64,000 bases of DNA from Verrucomicrobiota bacterium (lineage in GTDB: Bacteria > Verrucomicrobiota > Verrucomicrobiia > Verrucomicrobiales > DEV007), in assembly GCA_024277195.1 (NCBI GenBank), contig JAJRVS010000113.1, forward strand, positions 1 through 64,000, written 5' to 3'. Made by a program: the position numbers and the translations under genes. Positions 43,943-52,874 of the stretch are shown here, piece after piece. Each line of letters begins with the position of its first letter. Position 1 is the stretch's first letter. The notes under the pieces are model-generated. The model worked only from the letters and a program-made list of their open reading frames with translations. It was not told the DNA's origin and did no database searches.

Positions 43943-45679
43943 ATGAAAATCATTCAAATATTTTTTGTGCTCGTACTGCTCTTTTTTCGATCAGGACAGA
44001 TATTAGTTTTTGCTGAGCCGCTTGACCAACTATCTCCATCCAGTGGGCAGCTGGGACAGGATTTGTCATGGGTGGATGTGCCGGGTTCTGACGATCTGGT
44101 TCATGCTATTCAGTTCAGTCGTGACGGGCGATTATTTCTGACGGCTAACGAATCCTTTTTTCCAAAACTTGGGCTCACTGCTCAAGGTGAAGGTACCATC
44201 CCCGATGTGGCCAATCTCAATGGCGGCAAAACTTTTGCGACTATCGGCAAATGGAATCCTAATGATGCAGCCGAGTGGGGTATCTGGCTGAATAAACCAA
44301 GTAAGATCAGGCTACAAATTCGTATTCGTGGGGGCGACAGTAAAAGCAAATTTTCGTATCTTGTGAATGGTAAGTTAGTCGCCAGCTTTGGGCTTAAGAA
44401 ATCTAATCGCTCCTCAGCTAACAAGATTGCGGAAGCGAGTTTCAACATCACTCAAGCTGGTAGGCATACGATTACATTGCGTTGTGATCAAGGCGGCAAG
44501 GGTGTCGCTTTTGAATGGATTGAAATCAATGGCGATGCTACAGAAAAAGCTGGAGTGATTCGCAAACGTTGGCGCCCCGCGGCTGCTCATACCAGATTCA
44601 GTAGCTCACGCGCGGGTGATCGGGTTCGACTTTGGGTCATGGAAATGGATGCCGTAGCGGGTGATTTGGATTTTTACAGCCCGATCACGACCCCTTTTGG
44701 ATATTATGGACCAACTTGGAATGCGGACGGCACTGTCAACACGGGTTTTAATTTTTCCCTCTGGTCTTTTCAGCGGGGAAAAGCCGAACCACCCGTCGAA
44801 CAACTTTCCCACTTACTGGCGATCGGAAATTCAACAGCAAAATTCAGCGGGTTTGATCACGAAGGCACAGGAGTGAAAATCCGCGATTGGAAGCCACTCG
44901 AAGGTCGTCAGGGACAAAAACAGGCGCTCGCATTGCGGGTCGAACCTGGTGAGGCTTACGATACTTATTACAGTTATTTTTATGCAAGCGATGAAAAACG
45001 CTGGCGGCTGTTTGGTGTGGGTAACAAATACAACAATGGCAAACCTCTCAAATCGTTGACCGTAGGAAGTTTTGTTGAAGTCCCTGGCCCGCCACAAGTT
45101 CAACGCACAGGTGTGTGGGAACGTAGAATGCGCTACCGCGGCTGGGTGATGGATGACAAAGGCAAATGGTCAGCCCTGGATCAGATGTCAGCGGGAGATA
45201 TCGATAAATCAACCAATCTGACTTATACCGACCGTGGGCAGACCGAAGACGGCTGGTTTTATCTGCAAACCGGCGGCTGGTACTTTCGCAAAGTTCGTGA
45301 TGGCGGAGGGGTAAAGTTGCGTTCCCAGTCAGGCAAGTCAAATGTCGATTATCTCGATCCTAAGGATATCGCATACTTGAGTACGGTTCCTAGTGAGGTC
45401 ACGATAAACAAAATCGAACGATCCGGCAATCAAGTTCGTTTGACCTTACTGGTCAGGAACGTAGGAAAAAAGGCCAAAGCGACGATTTACTGGGGCGATG
45501 CAGAAGGGCTTACTTTTGCTGAACGATGGCAACATCAGACAGAGATCAGCAAGGTTATTAAGGAGGGAGAGAACCAAATAGTGTTTAATGTCCCTGCGGA
45601 AAAAGCCCTTTTTGTAAGGGCTCTACTGCAGAATAACGAAGGACAATTCTGGACAGCAGAGACCATTAAATCAGAATAA
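43943..45679 (+). CDS. Secreted DUF5077/DUF3472-type protein
   Basis: 578 residues from ATG 43943. The upstream in-frame ATG at 43901 would put polar residues before the leader. Signal peptide MKIIQIFFVLVLLFFRSGQILVFAE. The N-terminal carbohydrate-binding-like module (about 40-200) has WNPNDAAEWGIWLNKPSKIRLQIRI and GRHTITLRCDQGG. A DUF3472-like domain follows (about 215-440): PITTPFGYYGPTWNADGTVNTGFNFSLWSF, EGTGVKIRDW, TYYSYFYASDEKRWRLFGVG. A C-terminal beta module completes it. DUF3472 proteins are exported and linked to polysaccharide use. It starts 45 bases after the pump gene but is functionally unrelated. Confidence 0.75.
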   Translation: MKIIQIFFVLVLLFFRSGQILVFAEPLDQLSPSSGQLGQDLSWVDVPGSDDLVHAIQFSRDGRLFLTANESFFPKLGLTAQGEGTIPDVANLNGGKTFATIGKWNPNDAAEWGIWLNKPSKIRLQIRIRGGDSKSKFSYLVNGKLVASFGLKKSNRSSANKIAEASFNITQAGRHTITLRCDQGGKGVAFEWIEINGDATEKAGVIRKRWRPAAAHTRFSSSRAGDRVRLWVMEMDAVAGDLDFYSPITTPFGYYGPTWNADGTVNTGFNFSLWSFQRGKAEPPVEQLSHLLAIGNSTAKFSGFDHEGTGVKIRDWKPLEGRQGQKQALALRVEPGEAYDTYYSYFYASDEKRWRLFGVGNKYNNGKPLKSLTVGSFVEVPGPPQVQRTGVWERRMRYRGWVMDDKGKWSALDQMSAGDIDKSTNLTYTDRGQTEDGWFYLQTGGWYFRKVRDGGGVKLRSQSGKSNVDYLDPKDIAYLSTVPSEVTINKIERSGNQVRLTLLVRNVGKKAKATIYWGDAEGLTFAERWQHQTEISKVIKEGENQIVFNVPAEKALFVRALLQNNEGQFWTAETIKSE

Positions 45680-45801
45680 TTCTCAGCCCTTTTTCTTTTC
45701 TGTTTGCTGGGGACCAGGCCTTCACCGCTCGTTCTCCATTTGGCTTCCCGATCGACTTCGTGTCGTTTACGTTCTTTGTCGTAATAAACACCCGGCTTCA
45801 C
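45535..45801 (-). CDS. Possible small basic protein
   Basis: A GTG-started frame of 88 codons. The first 40 residues are charged (KPGVYYDKERKRHEVDREA and KWRTSGEGLVPSKQKRKRAE), with a plausible ribosome-binding site AGGAGC about 9 bases upstream. The rest runs antisense into the 3' end of the preceding DUF3472-type gene, where its composition is that of a shadow frame. It may be real, starting 58 bases downstream of the DUF4126 gene on the same strand, but evidence is thin. Confidence 0.25.
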   Translation of the reverse strand: MKPGVYYDKERKRHEVDREAKWRTSGEGLVPSKQKRKRAENYSDLMVSAVQNCPSLFCSRALTKRAFSAGTLNTIWFSPSLITLLISV

Positions 45802-45859
45802 TGACGTGTGCTCCTGTTTCTTCCCTTAGGTGGTGTGATTTCTCCATTCGAAGTGCTGC

Positions 45860-46876
45860 TCACTGACTGATCAATTTTTCAATCCGGCGAACCACTTCCT
45901 GCGCCAGTTTTCTCTCACCCCGATGAAAACGCAGCACCAGCTTACGATTATCCAATAAACTGTATAATACCACGTCTTCACTGAAAAAGTGTGTTTCGTG
46001 CACTACTTGCAAACCCTGCAAAGAAAGATCCTGAGCTATAATTCCTCCACGCCGATTAATCAAAAACTGCAGTTGATCTGTTGATGAAGAATCAACAAGC
46101 ACTTTCACTCTGAAATTTGGACGTATACCGGTTATTTTTTTTACCCTACCAGTGAGACACGGTAAGGCCCAAAGAATCTGCGGCCGTGCACCATCCAAAA
46201 CCTTAGTCAAAACCACATCTTCATCAGCAGTCAGTTTACCATTTTCTTTAAAACTAAGATCTACATCTGTAGCTGGAGAAGTGAGTTTGAAATACAACAG
46301 TGAGAAAAATGCTCTGACCCGGCGCAGCAATCGAGGGGCAAAAAATATCACCACTATTAAAAAAACAAGTGCAATAGCACCTACCAGTTTTGGTGAAATT
46401 GTCATCAAAGACAAAGCTCCGATTACCACCACATCCTCAGCCACACTCACCACCACATTAGATACCGGTTCCGGTGAAGCATTTACAGCAAGCCGTGTAC
46501 TGGCTTTAAATCCATGGGATACCAAGGTGGCACTGCCAGCCAACAGGGCGATGATCACATCGAAGGCCGGATCTGACGTTCCCAGAGTCTGGATCGCCAG
46601 AAACGCTCCGCCCACCGGCCTGATCAGAGTATGTATCGTGTCCCACAATGAATCGACCCAGGGGATTTTATCCGAGAAAAATTCCAATAGAAAAAATATG
46701 CCTGCGGCGACCAGGATTGCAGGGTTAGCAAGAATATTCAAATCCTGATGCTCCACCGATAGCACCACCCAGTGAAAGCGAATCGCCAAACCCGTAACCA
46801 AAACTGTCAGATATAAATTCAGGCCCGCCAGTGTGGCTAAGCCCAAAGCGATACTGAGTTGATCAATGATGTCCAT
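45860..46876 (-). CDS. DUF4126-domain membrane protein
   Basis: A 338-residue protein. The N-terminal 190 residues are hydrophobic with about five or six helices and the DUF4126 pattern (ALGLATLAGLNLYLTVLVTGLA, FFLLEFFSDKIPWVDSLWDTIHTLIRPVGGAFLA, LAGSATLVSHGFKASTRLAVNASPEPVSN). A soluble C-terminal domain (about 215-338) is predicted to be alpha/beta and is not recognised. The function of DUF4126 is unknown. Monocistronic by position, with TolB-like and other genes upstream on the same strand across a 108-base gap. Confidence 0.8.
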   Translation of the reverse strand: MDIIDQLSIALGLATLAGLNLYLTVLVTGLAIRFHWVVLSVEHQDLNILANPAILVAAGIFFLLEFFSDKIPWVDSLWDTIHTLIRPVGGAFLAIQTLGTSDPAFDVIIALLAGSATLVSHGFKASTRLAVNASPEPVSNVVVSVAEDVVVIGALSLMTISPKLVGAIALVFLIVVIFFAPRLLRRVRAFFSLLYFKLTSPATDVDLSFKENGKLTADEDVVLTKVLDGARPQILWALPCLTGRVKKITGIRPNFRVKVLVDSSSTDQLQFLINRRGGIIAQDLSLQGLQVVHETHFFSEDVVLYSLLDNRKLVLRFHRGERKLAQEVVRRIEKLISQ

Positions 46877-46984
46877 GGTTTTTTATCCTTAAAGGGCAGA
46901 CTACACGGCAGCCTGTTTTCAAGCCATTACAAAAGAACTATATTTTTATAAAGCCTTAGAAAAATCGAAGCCTTCTATTAATAA

Positions 46985-48163
46985 TCAGCGTGTCCACGAA
47001 GGATCATATACAGGTGTAACACCACTCAAAATTTGTCCCTTTGCCCCTGTATTCGCATCTATACGATATAATGCGCCGCGATCTGTATAAATTAAATGAC
47101 GGGAATCAGCTCCCCAAACCGGGGATTGACCACCAGTAAGCACCCGTGTTGAGCGATCACTCAAAGTGTGAATGGTGATGCTTGCGTTTTTTGAGCCTCC
47201 GCTCACAAAAGCGATTCTTTTGCCATCCGGTGACCAGCAAGCCTGAGCCGGTGTAGCTAGCTTAATAGCCAACGCGGCAGGGTGTTTGCCGTCTTTACTA
47301 CTGATCACAAATAATTGGGTTTTTTCCGCATCGACCACAGCAGTGTAAACCAGTGATTTGCCATCCCCTGACCATGATGGTTGAATTTCTGCAATTGGGC
47401 TACTTGTTAATCGTCGCCGTGATTTACCTGTATTTCGACTGATATAAAGATCGCTATTACCTTGTTCCGAAAGAACCAATACCAATTGTTTGCCATCAGG
47501 AGAAACCACGGCTCTTTCACTGGTATTCCCATGGGTCGAGGCAATACGACTTCGTTGGTCAGTACTAAGGTCTATTCTATAAATTCCTGCGGATGAAGGC
47601 TCCATCCCGGTAAAATATACAAATCTACCATTGGGACTAAGACATGGGTGACGTTTGGGCAATCCGTCTGTAGTGATTTGACGAATATTTTTGCCATCAT
47701 AATCACACACATAAATATCCGCTTTGCCATTACGGGCACTTATAAAAGCTATCTGACTGGTGGCGATACCCGGATGTCCCGTTGCGGCGTGAACCACATC
47801 ATCGGACAATTGTCTCAAGTCTGTTTTCAACACCCCGTTATTGTAAACTCGCTTGAAAAGCTGATGACCATTTGGATGAAGTAACTCACCCTCAAGCCCC
47901 TTTTTTACAAAACGAGCCTTAAGCACAAAAGCCCCGGGTTGTGGTTGTGCTAAATAAAAAAACGCACTTCTTTTAATCTCGTAATTTAAAATCTGATTGG
48001 CACTAGCCCCCTGCCCTCCTTGAATTGGTATCAATGCCAAAGGCAACTCTTTAGCCAAAGACAGTGAAGGCCAATGAAAACAAATTAAGCAGGCGTAAAA
48101 TATTAAGCTTGTTTTCAGTATTTTTTGCACCCACACCAATACACAAAACTTGAAAAAATTCAA
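46985..48163 (-). CDS. TolB-like periplasmic beta-propeller protein
   Basis: A 392-residue protein with an N-terminal hydrophobic segment (about 17-38) acting as signal or anchor. A short alpha/beta N-domain is followed by WD40-like PD40 repeats with the 'SPDGK/SPNGR' turn: FISARNGKADIYVCDYDGKNIRQIT, LSPNGRFVYFTG, VVSPDGKQLVLVLSEQGNSDLYI, WSGDGKSLVYTA, WSPDGKRIAFVSG, and a final blade. The order resembles TolB of the Tol-Pal system, but no tol or pal genes are nearby, so a general propeller role is also possible. Confidence 0.75.
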   Translation of the reverse strand: MNFFKFCVLVWVQKILKTSLIFYACLICFHWPSLSLAKELPLALIPIQGGQGASANQILNYEIKRSAFFYLAQPQPGAFVLKARFVKKGLEGELLHPNGHQLFKRVYNNGVLKTDLRQLSDDVVHAATGHPGIATSQIAFISARNGKADIYVCDYDGKNIRQITTDGLPKRHPCLSPNGRFVYFTGMEPSSAGIYRIDLSTDQRSRIASTHGNTSERAVVSPDGKQLVLVLSEQGNSDLYISRNTGKSRRRLTSSPIAEIQPSWSGDGKSLVYTAVVDAEKTQLFVISSKDGKHPAALAIKLATPAQACWSPDGKRIAFVSGGSKNASITIHTLSDRSTRVLTGGQSPVWGADSRHLIYTDRGALYRIDANTGAKGQILSGVTPVYDPSWTR

Positions 48164-48342
48164 GCACTTGCGGTTAGGTGGTGATCGGAATACTCATTTC
48201 AGCTCAAACTTGTAGAAAGTTCTAATGATGGAAATTTATCCATCTTTTTCTGAGTTTACGTGTCCCGCTTGTTTTATCTCAATAGCAAGTTTTCTAAGCT
48301 GCTTTTAGTTACTAAAAACTAAAGTTTTACAATTCCCAGTGA

Positions 48343-49206
48343 TTAACGCCACCACCACTCCAACATGCCACGATGCAGGTGATAAATAGGTTTTAGATTT
48401 TTTTGTTCATTTAATCTTTCCACCGCCTGCCGACTGCGATAACCACCTGCACAATAAATCAGTACGGACGATTTGCCTTTTAAAGCCTGTTTCACTTTTT
48501 CATTAAATTCCTCGTCGCTGATCGATATATTCACCGCCCCCGGTAAACGCTGACCCGAATACTCCCACTGACTGCGTACATCCAATATCAATAAATTTGT
48601 GTTTGACTGAATCAATTCGGCTGCTTGCACTGCCCGGATATTTACATTTTTTTTAGCTTTAAAAATTCTGTCGTCCCAGGAATTTTCAAAAACTTGCCAA
48701 TACAAATAAGCTATCAAAACAATATAACTAAAATACTGTAATAGTCCTATCCAACGTAATAAAATCGATCCACTTTTAACGGGTCCAAAAGGTGCCCATC
48801 TTGGTGTATGCATTTTATAATTTTTATATTCTTTATAACGCTCACTCAAACACTTCTCTTCGAAAGAACTCTTTAACCACAAAACAACTATCAAAACTAA
48901 CCATAATGTAAGTGCAAACCAAGTGTTAGCAGTCCAAGCCACCATCAAGGTTCCTAATAACACCGCACCATACATCGGATGACGTACCCAGTGATAAGCT
49001 CGCTGTTGACACAAAACCCCTTCTTTTGCAGGAGAGGGGTGGATTTTTAAGGTTTTGCGCGGCATCGACCAAATCGCCCACAGCAACCATAAACCTGATA
49101 TTATCAAACCTGCGATCGACCAGGAAGAATGCAAAACTGATCCAGAATACATCAATAATATAGCAATCAATGCCAATTGCGCACCAACCAGTAAAAAACC
49201 TAACAT
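48343..49206 (-). CDS. Isoprenylcysteine-methyltransferase-like membrane protein fused to a rhodanese domain
   Basis: A 287-residue protein. Residues 1-170: four or five membrane helices with the ICMT/PEMT signature YHWVRHPMYGAVLLGTLM and the downstream SSFEEKCLSERYKEY, the SAM-binding features of membrane methyltransferases. Residues about 195-287: a rhodanese domain with AAELIQSNTNLLILDVRSQWEYSGQRLPGAVNI and an intact active-site loop CAGGYRSRQA (Cys nucleophile). The fusion suggests coupling of methyl transfer to sulfur chemistry. The substrate is unknown. The exported methyltransferase gene lies 84 bases upstream on the same strand, so the two may work together. Confidence 0.8.
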   Translation of the reverse strand: MLGFLLVGAQLALIAILLMYSGSVLHSSWSIAGLIISGLWLLWAIWSMPRKTLKIHPSPAKEGVLCQQRAYHWVRHPMYGAVLLGTLMVAWTANTWFALTLWLVLIVVLWLKSSFEEKCLSERYKEYKNYKMHTPRWAPFGPVKSGSILLRWIGLLQYFSYIVLIAYLYWQVFENSWDDRIFKAKKNVNIRAVQAAELIQSNTNLLILDVRSQWEYSGQRLPGAVNISISDEEFNEKVKQALKGKSSVLIYCAGGYRSRQAVERLNEQKNLKPIYHLHRGMLEWWWR

Positions 49207-49290
49207 ATTTATTGAATCCCTCGAATAATCGAAAATTTACAATCAATTACAAAATGATCGCGCTTCCACATCTCAATCGTAACAAATATT

Positions 49291-49974
49291 TTATTTTTTC
49301 GTCGCTTTGAATTTCAGCAAATAATTTTCCTTAAACATCGGCACTTCCTCCACAAAATCAAAACCACTGGCCATAATCTCTTTTTTAACCAATGCCTTAT
49401 CAGCGCGTACATGTTTTAACAACCATTCACGTGATTTGCCCTCAATACGTTCGAAGTCTACCACCACCAGTTTACCACCCGGACGCAAAGCTTTCAAAAT
49501 CGTAGCCATCGTTTTTGCTGGAAATTCAAAATGATGATAAGTCGCACAAATAAATACCACATCCACAGAAGCTTTTGGTAACAATGCATCATCTGTTTCA
49601 CACACAATTGCTTGCACATTATCCCAGCCCTGCTCTTTGGCACTTTTCACCGTATGATCGACAAAACTTTTGGCTATATCCACAGCATAAATTTTACCTT
49701 CTTTACCCACAGCCGGAGCCAATAAACGGGTAAACAAACCCGTGCCTGCTCCAATATCGGCTACTGTCATTCCCGGTTTCAAACCTAGCTCTTTTATAAT
49801 TTGCAGTTTTTTGTCGAAAACCTCCCGCCCTTCTTTTTCAAAACGTTTTTCAAATTTTTCCACACTGGGATCTTTAAAAGAATCATTGATCCCCGGTTTA
49901 ACGCTTTTTTCCTGAGCGACCAAAGGAAACAAACAAAAGCTCAATAGGACGATGAATATGAAGTTCTTTTTCAT
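49291..49974 (-). CDS. Class I SAM-dependent methyltransferase with a signal peptide
   Basis: A 227-residue protein. The N-terminus MKKNFIFIVLLSFCLFPLVAQ is a typical Sec signal peptide. The catalytic domain has motif I VADIGAGTGLFTRLLA, motif II IYAVDIAKSFV, DDALLPKASVDVVFICATYHHF and post-III LRPGGKLVVVDFERIEG. The Rossmann fold looks complete. SAM is cytosolic, so an exported methyltransferase is unexpected. Similar leaders are recalled on some PVC and Bacteroidetes homologues. Adjacent to the membrane methyltransferase-rhodanese fusion. Confidence 0.85.
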   Translation of the reverse strand: MKKNFIFIVLLSFCLFPLVAQEKSVKPGINDSFKDPSVEKFEKRFEKEGREVFDKKLQIIKELGLKPGMTVADIGAGTGLFTRLLAPAVGKEGKIYAVDIAKSFVDHTVKSAKEQGWDNVQAIVCETDDALLPKASVDVVFICATYHHFEFPAKTMATILKALRPGGKLVVVDFERIEGKSREWLLKHVRADKALVKKEIMASGFDFVEEVPMFKENYLLKFKATKK

Positions 49975-50178
49975 GGTTTTATATTTTTTAAGACAATGGA
50001 ATTCAGTAAGTAATTTTCAAATCTGACTTTCAGCCACTTCAGCCAAAATAACCCCTTTTTGAATAAAATACTCCTGTCTTTTTCTTATGCTAAAAAAAAC
50101 TGGCAAAATCATAATTTATCCCCTACTTTCCCGACCCTTACCGGCAACACCTGATTGTTGGTAGGAATTACCTTATAT

Positions 50179-50255
50179 GGTGGTTGTAGCTCAGTTGGTA
50201 GAGCCCCGGATTGTGATTCCGGTTGTCGCGGGTTCGAGTCCCGTCATCCACCCCA
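50179..50255 (+). tRNA. tRNA-His (anticodon GTG)
   Basis: A cloverleaf with the extra G-1 (50179) facing C73, diagnostic of tRNA-His. D arm GCTC-AGTTGGTA-GAGC, anticodon arm CCGGA-TTGTGAT-TCCGG with anticodon GTG, T arm GCGGG-TTCGAGT-CCCGT and encoded CCA (50253-50255). The acceptor stem has one U-U mismatch (position 5 with 68). Confidence 0.97.
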
Positions 50256-50279
50256 TCTTTCCCTCAAGGATGGGTTTTA
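50252..50279 (+). terminator. Probable intrinsic terminator after tRNA-His
   Basis: The stem CCCATC (50252-50257) / GATGGG (50269-50274) with additional internal pairing is followed by TTTTAATTTG. It begins inside the tRNA 3' end, so it would end transcription right after the tRNA. Confidence 0.6.
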
Positions 50280-50334
50280 ATTTGTTTTGATTAGATTTAA
50301 ACCTTTTGCGGACTTGTGTGTCTGTATCTGTTGA

Positions 50335-51036
50335 ATGCCTGAATCGTTAGAAAAAATAATCAATTACAAGTTTACCAATTCTTTATTATTGGCAGAGGCG
50401 CTCACCCACCCAAGTTTAGCCTATGAAACCCAACGCCCGCATTTTGACAATCAACGCTTGGAATATCTAGGCGATGCTGTTTTGCAGCTGATCCTTACTG
50501 ATGAACTCTATCGTCGCTTTCCTGCTTTTGGAGAAGGTCGCCTCACCAAAGTGAGATCGCGTTTGGTTTCACGGGATGCACTATGGAAATTTGCCCTTCA
50601 AATCAAACTTTGTAATTTTTTACTTATCGGCAAAGGCGAAGAATCCTCCGGTGGGAAACAACGTGCTTCTAACCTTGCTGATGCTTACGAAGCTCTCATC
50701 GGCGCCATTTATCTCGACGGTGGCCAGGAGGCTGCCAAAACCTTCGTTTTGTCACAATGCGTCTCCGCCATAGCTGAAGCGGCCCATGAACCTGATGAAG
50801 CGAATCCCAAAGGTCGTTTACAAGAACTGCTTCAATCAATATCCCAAAGCAGCCCTAGTTATCGTATTCTGCAACAAGAGGGACCTGACCACGCTAAAAC
50901 ATTCGAGGTTTGTGTAGAATGGAAAAAAACCTTACTAGGCTGTGGAAGGGGAGGCAGCAAGAAAGAAGCTGAATTTGACGCAGCCACCCAGGCTCTCAAC
51001 GATGAACTTTGGCTCACTCTTAAGAATGACCCTTGA
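50335..51036 (+). CDS. rnc: Ribonuclease III
   Basis: A 233-residue protein of normal length. The catalytic domain has the signature HFDNQRLEYLGDAVLQLILTDEL with the Glu/Asp metal ligands, then GEGRLTKVRSRLVSR and LADAYEALIGAIYLDGG. The C-terminal double-stranded RNA-binding domain spans about residues 155-228 (GRLQELLQSISQSSPSYRILQQEGPDHAKTFEV, GGSKKEAEFDAATQAL). It processes rRNA precursors and cleaves structured RNAs. ATG 50335 lies 80 bases after the tRNA. The usual partner era is not adjacent. Confidence 0.97.
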   Translation: MPESLEKIINYKFTNSLLLAEALTHPSLAYETQRPHFDNQRLEYLGDAVLQLILTDELYRRFPAFGEGRLTKVRSRLVSRDALWKFALQIKLCNFLLIGKGEESSGGKQRASNLADAYEALIGAIYLDGGQEAAKTFVLSQCVSAIAEAAHEPDEANPKGRLQELLQSISQSSPSYRILQQEGPDHAKTFEVCVEWKKTLLGCGRGGSKKEAEFDAATQALNDELWLTLKNDP

Positions 51037-51350
51037 GCAAGGTGTGAAGAACTTGTGACAAGTGAAGAACAACTGTGAACAATTTGAATTTATTCTCAAA
51101 TTTGCCCTTTTATTAATAATGATTCTCAACTTATTCACAAGGTATTATATATTATAACTCCTTTACTATAAGTTAGTTATGATTGCTCATTAAGTCTATT
51201 GACCGCTATAATACTACTATTTTTGTTTTTTAAATAAATAATTCTTCTTATAGATGAGATTGCTTCAAAACTGACTCTCAACTGAAAAAACACTCTTTTT
51301 AATCTATGCAGATCTCAAATCTCTTTAGCTTTTAAAAACTCTTAGCATTT
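51037..51350. other. Candidate replication origin (oriC) intergenic region
   Basis: A 314-base gene-free, AT-rich stretch. It holds TTATTCACA (51131-51139), a good DnaA-box word, plus TGTGAACAA (51074-51082) and repeated TGTGA words at 51043 and 51055 arranged in two similar units (GTGAAGAAC ... GTGACAA, then GTGAAGAAC ... GTGAACAA). An AT-rich tract follows to 51350. Strand composition changes sign across this point, and parS-like sites and mnmG follow within 3 kb. No dnaA, dnaN or rpmH gene is in the window, so this stays a candidate. Confidence 0.5.
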
Positions 51351-52694
51351 TTGTTATATTTTTTCATTTTTCATTCTTATTTAGTTTTTTCTTCGGAACA
51401 AAAACCTAATATATTAATTATCACTGTTGATAATTTAGGCTATGCAGATTTAAAAAGTTATAATCCGGATAGTCCAATCAAAACCCCGGCACTGAATCAA
51501 TTTGCTACTCTAAGCGCTCGATTAACGAGTTTCTATACAGCTTCACCTACATGCACGGTGTCACGAGCTTGTTTGATGACTGGGAGAATTCCTCAACGGC
51601 ATAAACTTACTAAACAGCTAGTTGGCATAAAAGGTAACTTCGGGGTGGGTCTAAGATCTTCGAAAATTTTATTACCAATGATAATTAAATCTAGTTCTTT
51701 TGGTTATGCAACGGGAGCTTTTGGTAAATGGAATATAGGTTTTGCCCCTGATTCGAGGCCGACAGAAAGAGGGTTTGATGAGTTCCTAGGCTTTGCTTCG
51801 GGAAATATTGATTATTATCATCATGTTTATAATGGAAAACACGATTTATTTCATAATACGACTGAGATAGATCGTGATGGTGAGTATAGCACTGACTTAT
51901 TTGCTGATTCGGCTATTGAATTTATTAAATCCAAAACTAAAGCTCAAAAACCTTGGTTCGTTTATTTACCTTTTAATTCTCCGCATTTTCCTAATAAGGC
52001 CAATAAGTCAACAGGTCAGCTTATGCGATGGCAGGCACCGGACTGGGCATTTAAGGAGTATGGTTTGACTCAAAGTGAGGAGGATCCAGAAAAAAGATAT
52101 AGGGCAGTAGTCACAGCTTTGGATCGAGCTATTGGTCGGGTTTTTAAATCTTTGGATGATTTATCAATTTCTGACAATACTTTTGTATTTTTGTATTCAG
52201 ATAACGGCACTTTTATGCTAAATCGCAAAGGTCTGGATATTTCAACCAATGCTCTTTTGCGAAGTGGGGGTGTGACTTGTTGGGAAGGAGGATTACGAGT
52301 AGCTGCTTTTGCCAGATGGCCAGGAAAAATCAAAAAACACACAGTGATAGACCTGCCAATGTGGTCCCCTGATTTATTAGTGACCAGTGCTAAACTCAGT
52401 GGGGGAGTATTACCTACAGATCGAATTTTAGATGGAAAGGATATCATGCCAGTTTTGACTGGTCTAAGTAAGGAATCACCGCATAAGGAATTTTACTTTG
52501 AATACGGAAAACAAGCCGTTTTCAGGAGTGAAAAGTGGAAAATTATTAGAACAAAAAATAATGAAGCGTGGCAGCTTTATGACTTGTCGATGGATATTGG
52601 AGAAAGTGAAAACCTGGCTTCTGCACACCCTGAAATTGCTAAGGAATTGGCTAGAGCTTTTATAGAGCAACAAAAATCGATGTTAGAAAAATAA
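51351..52694 (+). CDS. Sulfatase-fold protein with degraded active site
   Basis: 447 residues from TTG 51351 with a hydrophobic leader. The overall sulfatase layout is kept: KPNILIITVDNLGYADL, SPTCTVSRACLMTGRIP, GKWNIG with GFDEFLGF, NSPHFP, YSDNG and EGGLRV. Compared with the family catalytic set, the metal DD is DN (residues 27-28), the formylglycine motif CxPSR is CTVSR (68-72), the GKWH histidine is Asn (128) and the late catalytic Lys before EGG is Gly (307). His212, Asp284 and Asn285 remain. Activity as a sulfatase is doubtful. Base composition is very AT-rich compared with genes to the left. Confidence 0.8.
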   Translation: MLYFFIFHSYLVFSSEQKPNILIITVDNLGYADLKSYNPDSPIKTPALNQFATLSARLTSFYTASPTCTVSRACLMTGRIPQRHKLTKQLVGIKGNFGVGLRSSKILLPMIIKSSSFGYATGAFGKWNIGFAPDSRPTERGFDEFLGFASGNIDYYHHVYNGKHDLFHNTTEIDRDGEYSTDLFADSAIEFIKSKTKAQKPWFVYLPFNSPHFPNKANKSTGQLMRWQAPDWAFKEYGLTQSEEDPEKRYRAVVTALDRAIGRVFKSLDDLSISDNTFVFLYSDNGTFMLNRKGLDISTNALLRSGGVTCWEGGLRVAAFARWPGKIKKHTVIDLPMWSPDLLVTSAKLSGGVLPTDRILDGKDIMPVLTGLSKESPHKEFYFEYGKQAVFRSEKWKIIRTKNNEAWQLYDLSMDIGESENLASAHPEIAKELARAFIEQQKSMLEK

Positions 52695-52732
52695 CGTTTA
52701 GGGTCTCGGTTTTATATCACTAGGTGAAATAT

Positions 52733-52748
52733 AGTTCCACGTGGAACA
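52733..52748. promoter_or_regulatory. parS-like site (ParB binding)
   Basis: AGTTCCACGTGGAACA contains the perfect 14-base palindrome GTTCCACGTGGAAC at 52734-52747, matching the bacterial parS consensus GTTNCACGTGNAAC. It lies between the sulfatase-like gene and mnmG. Confidence 0.8.
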
Positions 52749-52874
52749 TCGTCTTTCAGCCTTTAGAATCGATTAATTCAGAACACTTGAGATGCTTGCT
52801 TGAAGAGAGTAAAGTGGAAGCTTTACGGCACGGTGATTATCACAAGACAGCTGTGAGATTTTCTTGTAAGAGCT

